Source: G964291335 sp964291335
Lineage (GTDB): Bacteria; Chloroflexota; Dehalococcoidia; Lucifugimonadales; UBA3495
Assembly: GCA_964291335.2 (NCBI GenBank)
Contig: OZ219748.1
Coordinates: 1,426,001 to 1,490,000, forward strand
Direction: 5' to 3'
DNA: 64,000 bases
The notes beneath the pieces are model-generated. The model was not told where the DNA came from and did not search any database. It saw nothing but the letters and a program-made list of their open reading frames with translations. This document shows, piece by piece, positions 24,523-35,827 of this stretch; position 1 is the stretch's first letter, and each line of letters starts with the position of its first letter. The translations under genes and the position numbers were made by a program.

Positions 24523-25890
24523 ATGTTAGCGACTTCAGCGAGCGCCGCGGTCAAAGGTATTTCCCTGCGGCGGTTCCTGCCCTTTGTGGTTGCCGGCCTG
24601 CTGGCGGCGGCAATTCTGGCGGGGTGGAACGCCGTCTTTGCCCAGGGAACTGCGCCTCCCTTGCAGGAAGCCGGCGACCCCGGCGTTCACGTAAGCAACC
24701 TGACGACCATGGTCGCCGCCTTTCTGGTCTTCTTCATGCAGGCCGGCTTTGCCTTTCTGGGGGCCGGCATGATTCGCTCCAGAAGCACGGTCAACTATAT
24801 GACCAAGAGCTTTATGGACTTTGCCATTGCCTCCCTGTCTTTCTGGGCCTTCGGCTTTGCCATTATGACCGGCGCATCGGCGGCCGGCATTATGGGAACC
24901 ACCAACTTCTTTCTGGTGGACGGGGCCAACGATTGGCAGGTTTATGTGGACTGGATGTTCCAGATGGTCTTTGCCGGCACGGCGGCGACGATTGTGGCGG
25001 GGGCAGTGGCCGAGCGGACTAAAACCCAGGCCTATTTTGCCTACAGCTTCCTGATTGGCGCCATCATCTACCCGCTGTACGGCCACTGGGTTTGGGGCGG
25101 CGGCTGGCTGGGCAGCCTGGAGGCGCTGGGCCTGCCGGCGGCGGCAGACTACGCCGGTTCCGGGGTGGTGCATGCGGTGGGCGGTTTCGTAGCTCTGGCC
25201 GGGGCGGCAGTGGTCGGCGCCCGCACCGGCAAGTTCAACGCTGACGGCTCGGCCAACGAGCTTCCCGGCCACAACGTCCCCTATGTAATCGTCGGAACCT
25301 TCATCCTATTCTTTGGCTGGTTCGGGTTCAACATCAGCGGCGGCGGTTCCATTGGCCTCAATGCGGCCAATACCCTGCTGGCCGGGGCCACCGGCGCAGT
25401 GGTCGCCCTTTACATTCAGTTGATACGCACCGGCAAAACGGACATTCTGATGGCCTGCAACGGCGCCCTGGCCGGCCTGGTGGGGATTACCGCCCCGGTG
25501 GCCTATGTGGCGCCCTGGGCCGCCGTGACGATTGGCGCCCTTGCCGCGCCGATTATGATGGTCTCGGTGGTGGTCATTGAGCGGGTGTTCAAGATTGATG
25601 ACCCGGTGGGGGCCGCTTCGGTTCACGGCGTCTGCGGACTATGGGGTCTGCTGGCGTTGGGCATTTTCGCCAATGGCAGCAACGGGGTAAGCGGGCTGCT
25701 GGTCGGCAACCCTGATCAGTTGGTATCCCAGCTCATCAGCATGGGCGTGGCGCTGGTCTGGGCCCTGGCCACCGGGTTCGCAATGTTCCTGCTGCTGAAG
25801 GCAACCATGGGGGTGCGGGTAACCGAGGCGGAGGAAATGGCGGGCGTGGACGCTTCGGAACACGGCATCGTTGCCTATGCGGAGGCCTGA
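24523..25890 (+). CDS. amt: Ammonium transporter (Amt family), copy 1
   Basis: 455 residues with about eleven membrane segments after a signal-like N-terminus (FLPFVVAGLLAAAILAGW ... VFAQ). Family signatures: FFMQAGFAFLGAGMIRSRS, FQMVFAGTAATIVAGAVAER, YPLYGHWVWGGGWLG, and the pore histidine in DYAGSGVVHAVGGFVALAGA; the second conserved histidine is in ASVHGVCGLWGLLA. It conducts ammonium/ammonia across the membrane. The start follows AAGGAGG and GAGGAG sequences. It is single, with no glnK next to it, and is followed by a terminator. The second Amt is 11 kb away beyond the type I R-M operon. Confidence 0.95.
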   Translation: MLATSASAAVKGISLRRFLPFVVAGLLAAAILAGWNAVFAQGTAPPLQEAGDPGVHVSNLTTMVAAFLVFFMQAGFAFLGAGMIRSRSTVNYMTKSFMDFAIASLSFWAFGFAIMTGASAAGIMGTTNFFLVDGANDWQVYVDWMFQMVFAGTAATIVAGAVAERTKTQAYFAYSFLIGAIIYPLYGHWVWGGGWLGSLEALGLPAAADYAGSGVVHAVGGFVALAGAAVVGARTGKFNADGSANELPGHNVPYVIVGTFILFFGWFGFNISGGGSIGLNAANTLLAGATGAVVALYIQLIRTGKTDILMACNGALAGLVGITAPVAYVAPWAAVTIGALAAPIMMVSVVVIERVFKIDDPVGAASVHGVCGLWGLLALGIFANGSNGVSGLLVGNPDQLVSQLISMGVALVWALATGFAMFLLLKATMGVRVTEAEEMAGVDASEHGIVAYAEA

Positions 25891-25914
25891 CCTTGCCAGG
25901 TACAAGCCGGGCGA

Positions 25915-25957
25915 AAGAGGTTCGCCGGGGTTTTCCCGGCGAACCTCGCCGCTTTTC
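25915..25957 (+). terminator. Rho-independent terminator after amt copy 1
   Basis: A 13-bp stem (GAGGTTCGCCGGG at 25917-25929 with CCCGGCGAACCTC at 25935-25947) with a short loop is followed by GCCGCTTTT. The remaining roughly 300 bp to hsdM contain no other feature I can support. Confidence 0.75.
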
Positions 25958-26264
25958 CGGCCGGTACGCCATTTTTGCCGTTCCTTCTGCCATTCCCTTG
26001 CTGCCTCTATCCTGAACCTGAAACCACCCCCCGTTGGCAATACCAACCGGACAGGAAACTTGCGCCTGAAGTTCGGAAGCTAATAGACTGTCCTGGAGCA
26101 ACCGACACAGTTTTACCGAGGTTATCCTGCCGAAAGCGGGATTAGCGCTGTCCTTTACCGATTGGCGTGAAGCCCCCGGCGGGCTGCCCAACCGCCTGGG
26201 TGCTGCAATGCGCCCAGGCTGAACCGGCCAGAGCCGAACCGGCATGGCAGAAAGGAACTTCAGA

Positions 26265-27845
<1,581 letters not shown>

Positions 27846-27847
27846 GT

Positions 27848-29182
27848 ATGGGCAATAGCTTGACGCGAGTAGTCCAGCCATTGTTGAAGCATGGATGGCA
27901 AACTATCAGACTTGGTGATTGCATTGTAGCCAACGACGCAACTTATTCGCCAAGGGAAGCATGGCCATTTGTCAGTTACCTGGACACCAGCAACATTACT
28001 GAAAACCGTATCTCGGAGATCCAGCTCATTACCGTCAGCGAAATGGCACTGCCGAGCCGCGCACGCCGCAAGGTTCAGCCGGGCGACATCGTGTATTCAA
28101 CGGTTCGCCCGAATCAGCGGCACTTTGGACTGATTAAACACATTCCGGAGAACTTCCTGGTATCTACTGGCTTTGCGGTAATTCGCGGGCGACCTGATGT
28201 TGCTCATACCGACTTTATCTACTGGTTCCTGGCACAGGACAATATTGTTGAATACCTGCAAACGATTGCTGAGAACAGCACATCTGCGTATCCGTCGATA
28301 CGACCTTCTGATTTGGAGGAGTTGGAGATTTCCCTGCCGCCCCTGCCCCAGCAGCGGCGCATTGCCGGCATCCTCGGCGCGCTGGACGACAAGATTGAGC
28401 TGAACCGCCGGATGAATGAGACGCTGGAGCAGCTGGCCCGCGCCCTGTTCCGGTCGTGGTTCGTGAACTTCGACCCGGTGCGGGCCAGGCTGGAGGGACG
28501 CTGGCGGCGCGGCCAGTCGCTGCCCGGCCTGCCGGCCGAGCTTTACGACTTGTTCCCGAACCGGCTGGTTCCATCGGAACTTGGCGAAATACCGGAAGGG
28601 TGGGGGGTGAAGGCGCTGGGGGACGAAATATCAGAGTTGGTTTCCGGGAGAAGACCCCGTGGCGGAGCTACAGCAGAAGGTATTCCCAGCATTGGCGCCG
28701 AAAACGTAATTGGATTAGGCCGTTACGACTTCTCGCGAGAAAAATACATACCATACGACTTTTACCGCCAGGTTAAGGCGGGCTGTGCCGACGTTCGAAA
28801 TGGCGACGTATTACTATATAAAGACGGAGCGCAGATTGGACGCAAGACATACTTTGACTGCGGGTTTCCGCACCCCGAATGCGCTGTCAACGAGCATGTT
28901 TTCATATTGCGATTGTTAAACCCTCAAGCGCAGCGTTACCTCTTTTTCTGGCTGGACCAGCAGTGGTTGACTCAGGAAATAGTTGCCTTGAATTCCAACT
29001 CGGCGCAGCCTGGCATTAACCGGGCTGGCCTGCGTGGATTACCCTTGCTCATGCCGTCGGCCGATATACTGACAGATAGAGTTTTTATGAATTGTCACAA
29101 CTCTCGCTCCCTTGCGGCCCAGCGTGATACACTGCTGCCGAAGCTGTTGTCCGGGGAGTTAATGGCGTATGGCAATGGATAG
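27848..29182 (+). CDS. hsdS: Type I restriction-modification specificity subunit
   Basis: 444 residues with two target-recognition domains. The first covers about 15-155 and is followed by the conserved helix PLPPQ-type segment SLPPLPQQRRIAGILGALDDKIELNRRMNETLEQLARALF; the second covers about 235-400 and ends before a shorter repeat of the helix (SLAAQRDTLLPKLLSGEL). The two domains set the two halves of the DNA target. Base composition drops within the first recognition domain (around 27.9-28.3 kb) and again in the second (28.6-29.0 kb), as expected if recognition domains have been swapped. Two bases separate it from hsdM; its 3' end overlaps the next gene by 14 bp. Confidence 0.96.
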   Translation: MGNSLTRVVQPLLKHGWQTIRLGDCIVANDATYSPREAWPFVSYLDTSNITENRISEIQLITVSEMALPSRARRKVQPGDIVYSTVRPNQRHFGLIKHIPENFLVSTGFAVIRGRPDVAHTDFIYWFLAQDNIVEYLQTIAENSTSAYPSIRPSDLEELEISLPPLPQQRRIAGILGALDDKIELNRRMNETLEQLARALFRSWFVNFDPVRARLEGRWRRGQSLPGLPAELYDLFPNRLVPSELGEIPEGWGVKALGDEISELVSGRRPRGGATAEGIPSIGAENVIGLGRYDFSREKYIPYDFYRQVKAGCADVRNGDVLLYKDGAQIGRKTYFDCGFPHPECAVNEHVFILRLLNPQAQRYLFFWLDQQWLTQEIVALNSNSAQPGINRAGLRGLPLLMPSADILTDRVFMNCHNSRSLAAQRDTLLPKLLSGELMAYGNG

Positions 29183-29669
29183 GCTGCTGAGCGTTCCCGA
29201 CGAGGAGGAATTGCTGTCCAAAGCCTATGCCCATGCGGTTGCGTCGCGGGCCGGTTACGTTACCGCTCTTTATGAAATGGACCGGGACGGCATTGACTTG
29301 CGCATCCAGGCCGGCGGAGCGATGCGCCCGGCGCTGGAACTTCAGCTGAAGGCAACGGTCAACCTCGCCGATGCCGGGGACGGCAATGTCCGGTTCCGTT
29401 TGCCCCGCCGGAACTATAACCTTTTGCGCATGGAAGCCCAGACGCCGCGCCTGCTGGTAGTGCTCGATTTGCCCAGGGAACGGGAGCAGTGGTTGACCGT
29501 TACCGCAGCTGAACTGGTGATGCGCCGCCGGGCCTACTGGCTGAGTTTGCACGGGTACGCTGAAACCGACAATGAGACCAGTGTCACAGTCCACATTCCG
29601 AAGGAAAACCGGTTTGACGTGGCGAGCTTGCGGGCATTGATGGAAAAATCCCGTACCGGGAGGCTCTGA
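29169..29669 (+). CDS. DUF4365-like protein within the type I R-M operon
   Basis: 166 residues. GIDLRIQAGG ... ALELQLKATVNL and LPRRNYNLLRM ... PRLLVVLDLPRE, then AYWLSLHGY, fit the DUF4365 family, which is thought to be a PD-(D/E)XK-like fold: D37 in the GID segment and the ExQ(L)K of ELQLKAT would be the active-site positions. It overlaps hsdS by 14 bp and touches the next gene (TGATG), so it is made with the R-M subunits. A nuclease or accessory role is inferred; no biochemical function is known to me. Confidence 0.65.
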   Translation: MAMDRLLSVPDEEELLSKAYAHAVASRAGYVTALYEMDRDGIDLRIQAGGAMRPALELQLKATVNLADAGDGNVRFRLPRRNYNLLRMEAQTPRLLVVLDLPREREQWLTVTAAELVMRRRAYWLSLHGYAETDNETSVTVHIPKENRFDVASLRALMEKSRTGRL

Positions 29670-30802
29670 TGCTAACCTTGATGCAGAGCCAGTCAGCCCT
29701 GGCCGAAGTTTCCCCGGCGTCCCTTTCCGCCTACGCCCGCGCCAACGGCTGGCGCAAAGCGGAAGCCTACGGCGACCATTCCGATGTGTATGTCGGCGAT
29801 GGGCTGCCGGAGATTATTTTGCCGCGGACGCGCCAGCTTGGCGACTATGCGCGGGTGGTGGCGCAGCTGCTGGAGATTTTCGCTGCTGCCGCCGGACGGA
29901 ACGAACACGCATTATATATCAACCTGGTTACCGCGAGCCAGGATGTCGTCCGGGTGCGCGCCAACGCAGGCGGCGGGGATGGTACGGCGCCGCTCAGCGA
30001 TGGGGCCGGTCTGGTGAACGGCGCCCGCGATCTGCTTCTGGCAGCGGCGCTCTCCCTGCAAACTCCGCGCCCGCTTTATCACGGCGGCTCCAGCAGAGAG
30101 GCCAATGACTTTCTGAAGTTGGTGCGGCTGGGGCAGACGGAACCGGGCAGCTTCGCAATCGTCCTGCTAACCCCGGTCATTCCGCCGGTCTTGCAGGAAC
30201 CCCTCTTTTCGGGAATGGAAGAAGAACCGCCCCTGGCCAGAAAGGTAACGCGGCGACTGGAACAAGCCTTGCTGGCGACCCGGCAGGCGCTGGAAAGGGC
30301 TAATACCGGCGACAGTAAGGCCTTTTCAGACGCGGTGGCTGAGGGCGCCAGCGCCAATTTATGCGAGGCGTTGGTTCAATTGGTTGACCCCTTCCCGACG
30401 CTGGACATCGGCATAAGCTGGGCATTGACCCGGCCGGTGAACCGCCCCCGGCCGGCAGTTCGTTTCAACAGGGATGATGTTGATATTCTGCGGGAGGCCG
30501 CCCGTTCCTTCCGCAGCCGCGAACCGCAGCCGGATTTGCGCCTGTTCGGTTTTGTGCAAAGGTTGAAACGGGATAACGACGAAACGGATGGGACGGTAAC
30601 CTTGCGCGTGTCCGTTGAAGGTAAAACTCAGTCGGTTACCGCAGTGCTGAATCAGGCAGACTACGACCGGGCCATTTCAGCCCACCGGGAAAAGGAGCCG
30701 GTCATCGTAGAGGGGGACCTGGAGCGGTTCGGGCAGCGGTGGCGTCTTTCCAGTCCCCGCATTGTGTCCATTATAACTCGCGATGATGAGGAAGAAGATT
30801 AA
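29669..30802 (+). CDS. Uncharacterised protein of the type I R-M operon
   Basis: 377 residues, not recognised. The N-terminal part (about 12-110) reads like an alpha/beta module (AYARANGWRKAEAYGDHSDV, PEIILPRTRQLGDYARVVAQ). The middle (about 190-260) is helical and charged. The C-terminal 75 residues (LFGFVQRLKR, TVTLRVSVEGKTQSVTAVLN, VIVEGDLERFGQRWRLSSPR) look like a small beta-barrel, perhaps OB-like. No catalytic motif stands out. It is coupled to the gene before (shared ATGA) and is only 3 bp from hsdR, so it almost certainly belongs to the system. Possible roles are regulation of HsdR or an anti-restriction/assembly factor; these are guesses. Confidence 0.6.
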   Translation: MLTLMQSQSALAEVSPASLSAYARANGWRKAEAYGDHSDVYVGDGLPEIILPRTRQLGDYARVVAQLLEIFAAAAGRNEHALYINLVTASQDVVRVRANAGGGDGTAPLSDGAGLVNGARDLLLAAALSLQTPRPLYHGGSSREANDFLKLVRLGQTEPGSFAIVLLTPVIPPVLQEPLFSGMEEEPPLARKVTRRLEQALLATRQALERANTGDSKAFSDAVAEGASANLCEALVQLVDPFPTLDIGISWALTRPVNRPRPAVRFNRDDVDILREAARSFRSREPQPDLRLFGFVQRLKRDNDETDGTVTLRVSVEGKTQSVTAVLNQADYDRAISAHREKEPVIVEGDLERFGQRWRLSSPRIVSIITRDDEEED

Positions 30803-30805
30803 GCA

Positions 30806-33800
30806 ATGTCTTCCTTTACCGAAGCCGAAGTGGAACTTGCCGCCCTGGGTTGGCTGGAAAGCGTCGGCTGGCAGACGGCCCACGGGCCTGACCTGCTGCC
30901 CGACGCGCGCGCCGACTACAGCGCCGTCGTATTGGAAACCCGCCTCCGCGATGCTATTGCCCGCCTGAATCCGGGGCTGCCGGCGGAAGCCCTGGATCGC
31001 GCTTTTACGAAGCTGACCCGCCCTGTTGGCGCCAACCTCGTCGCTCGCAACCGCGCGTTTCACCGGATGCTGGTGAACGGCGCTGCCGTCGAATACCGAA
31101 CCGACGGCGGCGCAATGCGCGGGGCGCAGGCGCAGATTGTCGATTTTGACCACGCTGACGCCAACGACTTTCTGGCCGTCAACCAGTTTACCGTCACCGA
31201 GGGCCGGAACACCCGCCGCGCCGACATCGTGCTGTTCGTCAACGGCCTGCCGCTGGGCGTCATTGAACTCAAGAACCCCGCCGACCCGGACGCCGACATC
31301 TGGGACGCCTGGAGCCAACTCCAGACCTACAAGGAAGAACTGCCATCGCTGTTCAGCATGAACGAACTTCTGATGGTTTCCGACGGCACGCAGGCGCGGG
31401 TGGGTACGCTGACGGCGGGCCGGGAGTGGTTCAAGCCCTGGCGTACGGTCGCCGGCGAGGAACTGGCCGCTGCCGACGTGCCGGAGCTTCAGGTTCTGTT
31501 GGCAGGGGTTTGCAGCCCGCAGCGGCTGCTGGGAATGCTCCGCGATTTCATCGTGTTTGAGGATGACGGCGGCGGCGAGCCGGTCAAGAAGATGGCGGGC
31601 TATCACCAGTTTCATGCGGTGCGAGTGGCGGTGCAGGAAACCCTGCGCGCCGCCGCTTTGCAGCAATCCGAAAGGCGGATTTCAGAAGATGGGGGCCGCT
31701 ACGGGTCGGGTCAGGCCCCCGGCGGGCAGCCCGGCGACCGGCGCATTGGCGTCGTTTGGCATACTCAGGGCGCGGGCAAGAGTTTAAGCATGGCCTTTTA
31801 CGCCGGAGCGGTAGCCCGCCACCCCGCTATGGAGAACCCGACCATCGTGGCGCTCACCGACCGCAACGATTTGGACGACCAGCTCTTCGGGACTTTCGCC
31901 CGCTGCCAGGACGTGCTGGGCCAGCCGCCGACACAAGCGGAAAGCAGAGCGGACTTACAGCAGAAGCTGTCGGTAGAATCCGGCGGCGTGGTATTCACCA
32001 CCGTGCAGAAGTTCTTCCCCGAGGAACGCGGAGATAGCTACCCGGCGCTTTCCCGGCGCCGGAACATCGTGGTCATTGCCGACGAGGCCCACCGCAGCCA
32101 GTACGACTTCATCGACGGCTACGCCCGGCACATACGCGACGCCCTGCCCAACGCCTCCTTCATCGGCTTTACCGGGACGCCGGTCGAGCTGGAAGATGCC
32201 AATACCCGCGCCGTCTTCGGCTACTACATCAGCATCTACGACATCCAGCGCTCGGTAGCTGACGGCGCCACCGTGCCTATCTACTACGAAAGCCGCCTGG
32301 CCAGCCTGATGCTGGACGAGTCGGCAAAGCCATCCATTGACCCTGACTTCGAGGAAGCGACTGAAGGCGAAGAAATTGAACGAAAGGAGCATCTGAAGAC
32401 CAGGTGGGCCCAGCAGGAAGCGCTGGTGGGAGCGGAACCGCGCCTTAAGCAGGTGGCTCAGGACATTGTGAAACACTTTGAGCAGCGGCTGGAGGTGTTG
32501 GACGGCAAGGCAATGGTCGTCTGCATGAGCCGCCGCATCTGCGTTGCTTTGTACGGCGAACTTGTCCGGCTGCGACCGGATTGGCGCGGCGATGAAGACA
32601 GCGTCGGCAAAATCAAGGTGGTGATGACCGGCGCAGCCTCCGACCCCCTCGAATGGCAGCAACACATCCGCAGCAAGGCCCGGCGCGAAACGCTGGCCCA
32701 GCGCTTCCGCAACCCCGAGGACCCTTTCCAGGTGGTAATTGTAAGGGATATGTGGCTGACCGGGTTCGATGCGCCCAACCTGCACACGATGTACGTGGAC
32801 AAACCGATGCGCGGCCACGGCCTGATGCAGACCATCGCCCGCGTCAATCGCGTGTTCAAGGACAAGCCGGGCGGTTTGATTGTGGATTACCTGGGCATTG
32901 CCAGAGAGTTGAAACAGGCTCTGACCACGTACACCGAAAGCGGCGGTACGGGGGAGACCACGATTGACCAAACCGAAGCGGTGGCGGTAATGCAGGAGAA
33001 GTACGAAGTATGCCGCGGGCTTTGCCACGGCCTTGACTACTCTGACTGGACCAACGGCGCTCCGGAACAGCGATTGCGGTTGCTGCCGATAGCCCTGGAA
33101 CACATCCTGGCTCAAGAAAATGGCGGGGACCGTTACCGGCAAGCGGTGCGCGAACTCACCCGGGCCTTCGCCCTGGCCGTACCGCAGAAGGAAGCGCTGC
33201 TAATCCGAAACGACCTGGAGTTCTTCCAGGCCATCCGCGCCCAACTGGCTAAACGCGTTCCCGGCGAAGCGCATACCGACGAAGAGCTGGATTCCGCCAT
33301 TCGCCAGATTGTTTCACGGGCGGTAGCGTCCGAAGGTGTTTTGGACATATTCACCGCCGCCGGCCTGGACAAGCCCGACCTTTCAGTGTTGTCTGATGAT
33401 TTTCTCGACGAGGTGCGGCAGCTGCCGCAGCGCAACCTGGCGGTCGAAGCCCTGCAAAGGCTGCTGAAAGGGGAGCTGGCTGCCCGCCGCAAACAAAACG
33501 TGGTGCAGTCGCGCTCTTTTGCGGAAATGCTGGAGCAAACGCTGCTTCGCTACCGGAATCGAACCGTTGAAGTGGCGCAGGTTATTGAGGAACTGATCAG
33601 TCTGGCCTGTGAAATGCGCGCAGCCAACGCTCGCGGCGAAAAACTGGGCCTGTCTAATGATGAACTGGCCTTCTATGACGCTCTGGCAGCCAACGACAGC
33701 GCCGTGCATGTGCTGGGAAACGAACAACTGCGCATGATAGCGCGCGAGCTGGTGGAAATGGTGCGCAAAAACGTCACCATTGACTGGACGCTGCGCGAAG

Positions 33801-33931
33801 ACGGGCGCGCGCACCTGCGGCGGATGGTCAAGCGAACCCTGACCCGGCATAAATACCCGCCCGACCAACAAGAGCGGGCTGTCCGGTTGGTGATAGAGCA
33901 AGCGGAGCTGTTCCCGGAAAACGGCCGCTAG
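30806..33931 (+). CDS. hsdR: Type I restriction endonuclease/translocase subunit
   Basis: 1041 residues, normal for HsdR. An N-terminal nuclease domain has D (RRADIVLFVNGLPLGVIELKNP, with ExK). The SF2 translocase follows: motif I HTQGAGKSLSM, motif II DEAHRSQYDF, GFTGTPVE (motif III), then VVIVRDMWLTGFDAPNL and QTIARVNRVF (motifs V and VI). It cleaves unmethylated DNA at a distance from the target after ATP-driven translocation. The start follows GAGGAAGAAG. All key residues appear intact, so the system looks functional. The C-terminal helical region contacts HsdMS. Confidence 0.97.
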   Translation: MSSFTEAEVELAALGWLESVGWQTAHGPDLLPDARADYSAVVLETRLRDAIARLNPGLPAEALDRAFTKLTRPVGANLVARNRAFHRMLVNGAAVEYRTDGGAMRGAQAQIVDFDHADANDFLAVNQFTVTEGRNTRRADIVLFVNGLPLGVIELKNPADPDADIWDAWSQLQTYKEELPSLFSMNELLMVSDGTQARVGTLTAGREWFKPWRTVAGEELAAADVPELQVLLAGVCSPQRLLGMLRDFIVFEDDGGGEPVKKMAGYHQFHAVRVAVQETLRAAALQQSERRISEDGGRYGSGQAPGGQPGDRRIGVVWHTQGAGKSLSMAFYAGAVARHPAMENPTIVALTDRNDLDDQLFGTFARCQDVLGQPPTQAESRADLQQKLSVESGGVVFTTVQKFFPEERGDSYPALSRRRNIVVIADEAHRSQYDFIDGYARHIRDALPNASFIGFTGTPVELEDANTRAVFGYYISIYDIQRSVADGATVPIYYESRLASLMLDESAKPSIDPDFEEATEGEEIERKEHLKTRWAQQEALVGAEPRLKQVAQDIVKHFEQRLEVLDGKAMVVCMSRRICVALYGELVRLRPDWRGDEDSVGKIKVVMTGAASDPLEWQQHIRSKARRETLAQRFRNPEDPFQVVIVRDMWLTGFDAPNLHTMYVDKPMRGHGLMQTIARVNRVFKDKPGGLIVDYLGIARELKQALTTYTESGGTGETTIDQTEAVAVMQEKYEVCRGLCHGLDYSDWTNGAPEQRLRLLPIALEHILAQENGGDRYRQAVRELTRAFALAVPQKEALLIRNDLEFFQAIRAQLAKRVPGEAHTDEELDSAIRQIVSRAVASEGVLDIFTAAGLDKPDLSVLSDDFLDEVRQLPQRNLAVEALQRLLKGELAARRKQNVVQSRSFAEMLEQTLLRYRNRTVEVAQVIEELISLACEMRAANARGEKLGLSNDELAFYDALAANDSAVHVLGNEQLRMIARELVEMVRKNVTIDWTLREDGRAHLRRMVKRTLTRHKYPPDQQERAVRLVIEQAELFPENGR

Positions 33932-34080
33932 CCGCGCCGACGCGCAACCTGCGGATGTATATTCCACGTTATTGCAGCAAGCAAGCGGAACGAAGCTGCT
34001 GCCACTGCACTGCAAAACCCGAATACCAGAGCAAGAACCAGCCCACGCGTAAAGAAGGGCTATAGAGTTACAACGGTCAA

Positions 34081-35313
34081 TCAACGCCGCCGTCGCAGCA
34101 ACTGCGACAGATCCGCAAAAAACGGATGATTGTGCGACATCGCCGAAGGCATATTTTCCAAAGTGTGCAAGCTATCCGTTTCAGAAGTCTGCTGCGGCCA
34201 ATTCAGGTTGACCGAGACAACGCCACCTGTACCTAGAGAAATGGCGCCCAATACCAGCAGATTTCCAATGTCCCGGACTTGTGCCTTGAAGCCGGTTTTC
34301 AGATGCGAGTAGGCGCCTTCAGTGCGCCGGAGCAGCTCTAAAAGTTCCGTATCGCCGGCATCGAGCAGAAATTCCAGTATCGCCAGCTGCCGTTCACCCA
34401 AAGCTCTGCGGCGGGGGGTGCGCAACTTGCCGAACAATGAAACCGCAAACTGCCGGAACAGAATTCGCTTGTTGTTGTCCAGGATTTCACCGGCAACTGC
34501 CTTACAACGCTCCGCCACCGCCGGCAATGCGAACAAGAGAAAAGGAGTCAGGGCGTGCCCCCGCCTACGGGATTCATACAGCGCAGCCCGGTACTCATCC
34601 TGATGAGTGTAGTAATAGTTGGACAGGCTGACCATAATCAGACTGCTGACACCGGCTTTTTGCAGCATGAAGGATTCCACGGCCCGGGCGGTACGTCCGT
34701 TGCCATCGCCGAAAGGATGCATAGCCCCAATGTGGTAATGAAGAGCGAGCGCCTGAATGATAGGGTCATGCCGGAAAAACTCACCGGCCACGGCATCGCA
34801 GAGCCCGGCAAAAGCGGCAGCGCAATCGCCGCCCCCTGAAGCGCCCCGGCATACCGGCCCCCCGAAGGTAACGTTCCACCCATCCGGTCGCAAAGCCCCC
34901 GGTTCACAATGTTGATCATCACAACCCGACACAATACGCCGGTGGATTTCCAATATAAACGCAGGATTGACCGGACGCCCAGCCGGCTGAGAGCGCAGCC
35001 AACGATAGGTAGAGTCGGCGGCCCGAAGCTGCCTTTGTGAATGGGTCAAATCGGCCAGCGCATCCACCCCGGGGAGAAGAGCTTCGGACTGTTCGCGCAG
35101 GCTGAACTCTGCGCCTTCAATACGGGAAGTTCCCACGGCTTCCAGGCGCAATTGTTCCTCATGAACGGTCTCAATCCACTGGGGGAAATAAGGCAAGCTG
35201 GATAAAGCGATCGCCTGGGCCCTGGCTTCCACCAGAGGCTCAAAAACGGCGTTCAAGTCGTAATAAATCCACTGCCCAGGCGGGAGATAACGACTGATAT
35301 TCCCTGAAGTCAT
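34081..35313 (-). CDS. Fic-domain AMP-transferase-like protein
   Basis: 410 residues. The active-site motif HPFGDGNGRTAR is complete (HPFxDGNGRxxR). Upstream, TSRIEGAEFSL near residue 62 matches the [S/T]xxxE[G/N] inhibitory motif, which makes it a class II Fic with its own N-terminal inhibitory helix. The C-terminal third looks like a winged-helix domain. Fic enzymes transfer AMP or another nucleotide part to target proteins. The gene stands alone, convergent with hsdR; no antitoxin-like small gene is seen in the 149 bp between them. The presumed promoter region carries an 11-bp repeat array (35311-35403). Confidence 0.93.
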   Translation of the reverse strand: MTSGNISRYLPPGQWIYYDLNAVFEPLVEARAQAIALSSLPYFPQWIETVHEEQLRLEAVGTSRIEGAEFSLREQSEALLPGVDALADLTHSQRQLRAADSTYRWLRSQPAGRPVNPAFILEIHRRIVSGCDDQHCEPGALRPDGWNVTFGGPVCRGASGGGDCAAAFAGLCDAVAGEFFRHDPIIQALALHYHIGAMHPFGDGNGRTARAVESFMLQKAGVSSLIMVSLSNYYYTHQDEYRAALYESRRRGHALTPFLLFALPAVAERCKAVAGEILDNNKRILFRQFAVSLFGKLRTPRRRALGERQLAILEFLLDAGDTELLELLRRTEGAYSHLKTGFKAQVRDIGNLLVLGAISLGTGGVVSVNLNWPQQTSETDSLHTLENMPSAMSHNHPFFADLSQLLRRRR

Positions 35314-35403
35314 TTCCGTTTCATTTCCAGGTCATTTCACTTTTTTATACTTGAATAATACCAGAAACGCCATTTCATTTCCGTTCTATTTCCGAATCAT
35401 TAC
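35311..35403 (-). promoter_or_regulatory. 11-bp iteron-like array around the fic promoter
   Basis: On the plus strand CATTTC occurs at 35311, 35322, 35333, 35371 and 35376, with TATTTC at 35387 and CATTAC at 35398. Steps are 11 nt within each cluster. The two clusters flank the AT-rich stretch 35340-35362 that holds the likely -10 (TATTAT or TATAAA on the minus strand). The fic start codon lies inside the first repeat. Confidence 0.55.
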
Positions 35404-35738
35404 GACTTCGCTCCACAAAATGGGTATGTATTGGCATTAAACCAGGCCCAGCCGCAGGCAGACCAACGCAACGGGAGCCTCCAGCATCCGCCGGCTTTTG
35501 CTGTACCCCTTTGTCCTCCGATGCAGCCGCTTGGGAATACCAGGCCCAGCATTTGGCATTGTCGGAAAAACGCACACCATACCAGGGGAAAGGTTAACTT
35601 TTCAGCCAATACACTGCCAGGTTTGTCATTCTTCTGCTAAAACCCGCACTGCGAAATAAACATTTCCCTGACTTCAGACCGAACTGGAGCTTTTTGTATT
35701 TATATGACCGTTATTCACACGGCAACCCCCCCAGTCAG

Positions 35739-35776
35739 TTAACAGAAAGTTTACATCGGCGATATTTCCCTGAAAC
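35739..35776 (+). promoter_or_regulatory. GlnR-like operator upstream of the 27-residue peptide gene
   Basis: Pentamers TTAAC (35739), TTTAC (35750), GATAT (35761) and GAAAC (35772) at exact 11-nt steps, about 50 bp ahead of the small gene's start. Same architecture as the sites at 24420 and 36051; GATAT is a poor match. Confidence 0.4.
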
Positions 35777-35827
35777 ACCGGCCCGACAAAATGGCTGCAT
35801 ACCCTAAAACGCAGGAGAATAAACCCT

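Noticed and set aside
29669..30802. Assignment of the R-M operon's unknown protein to a named family
   Set aside because: No motif is strong enough; I only note a possible small beta-barrel at the C-terminus.
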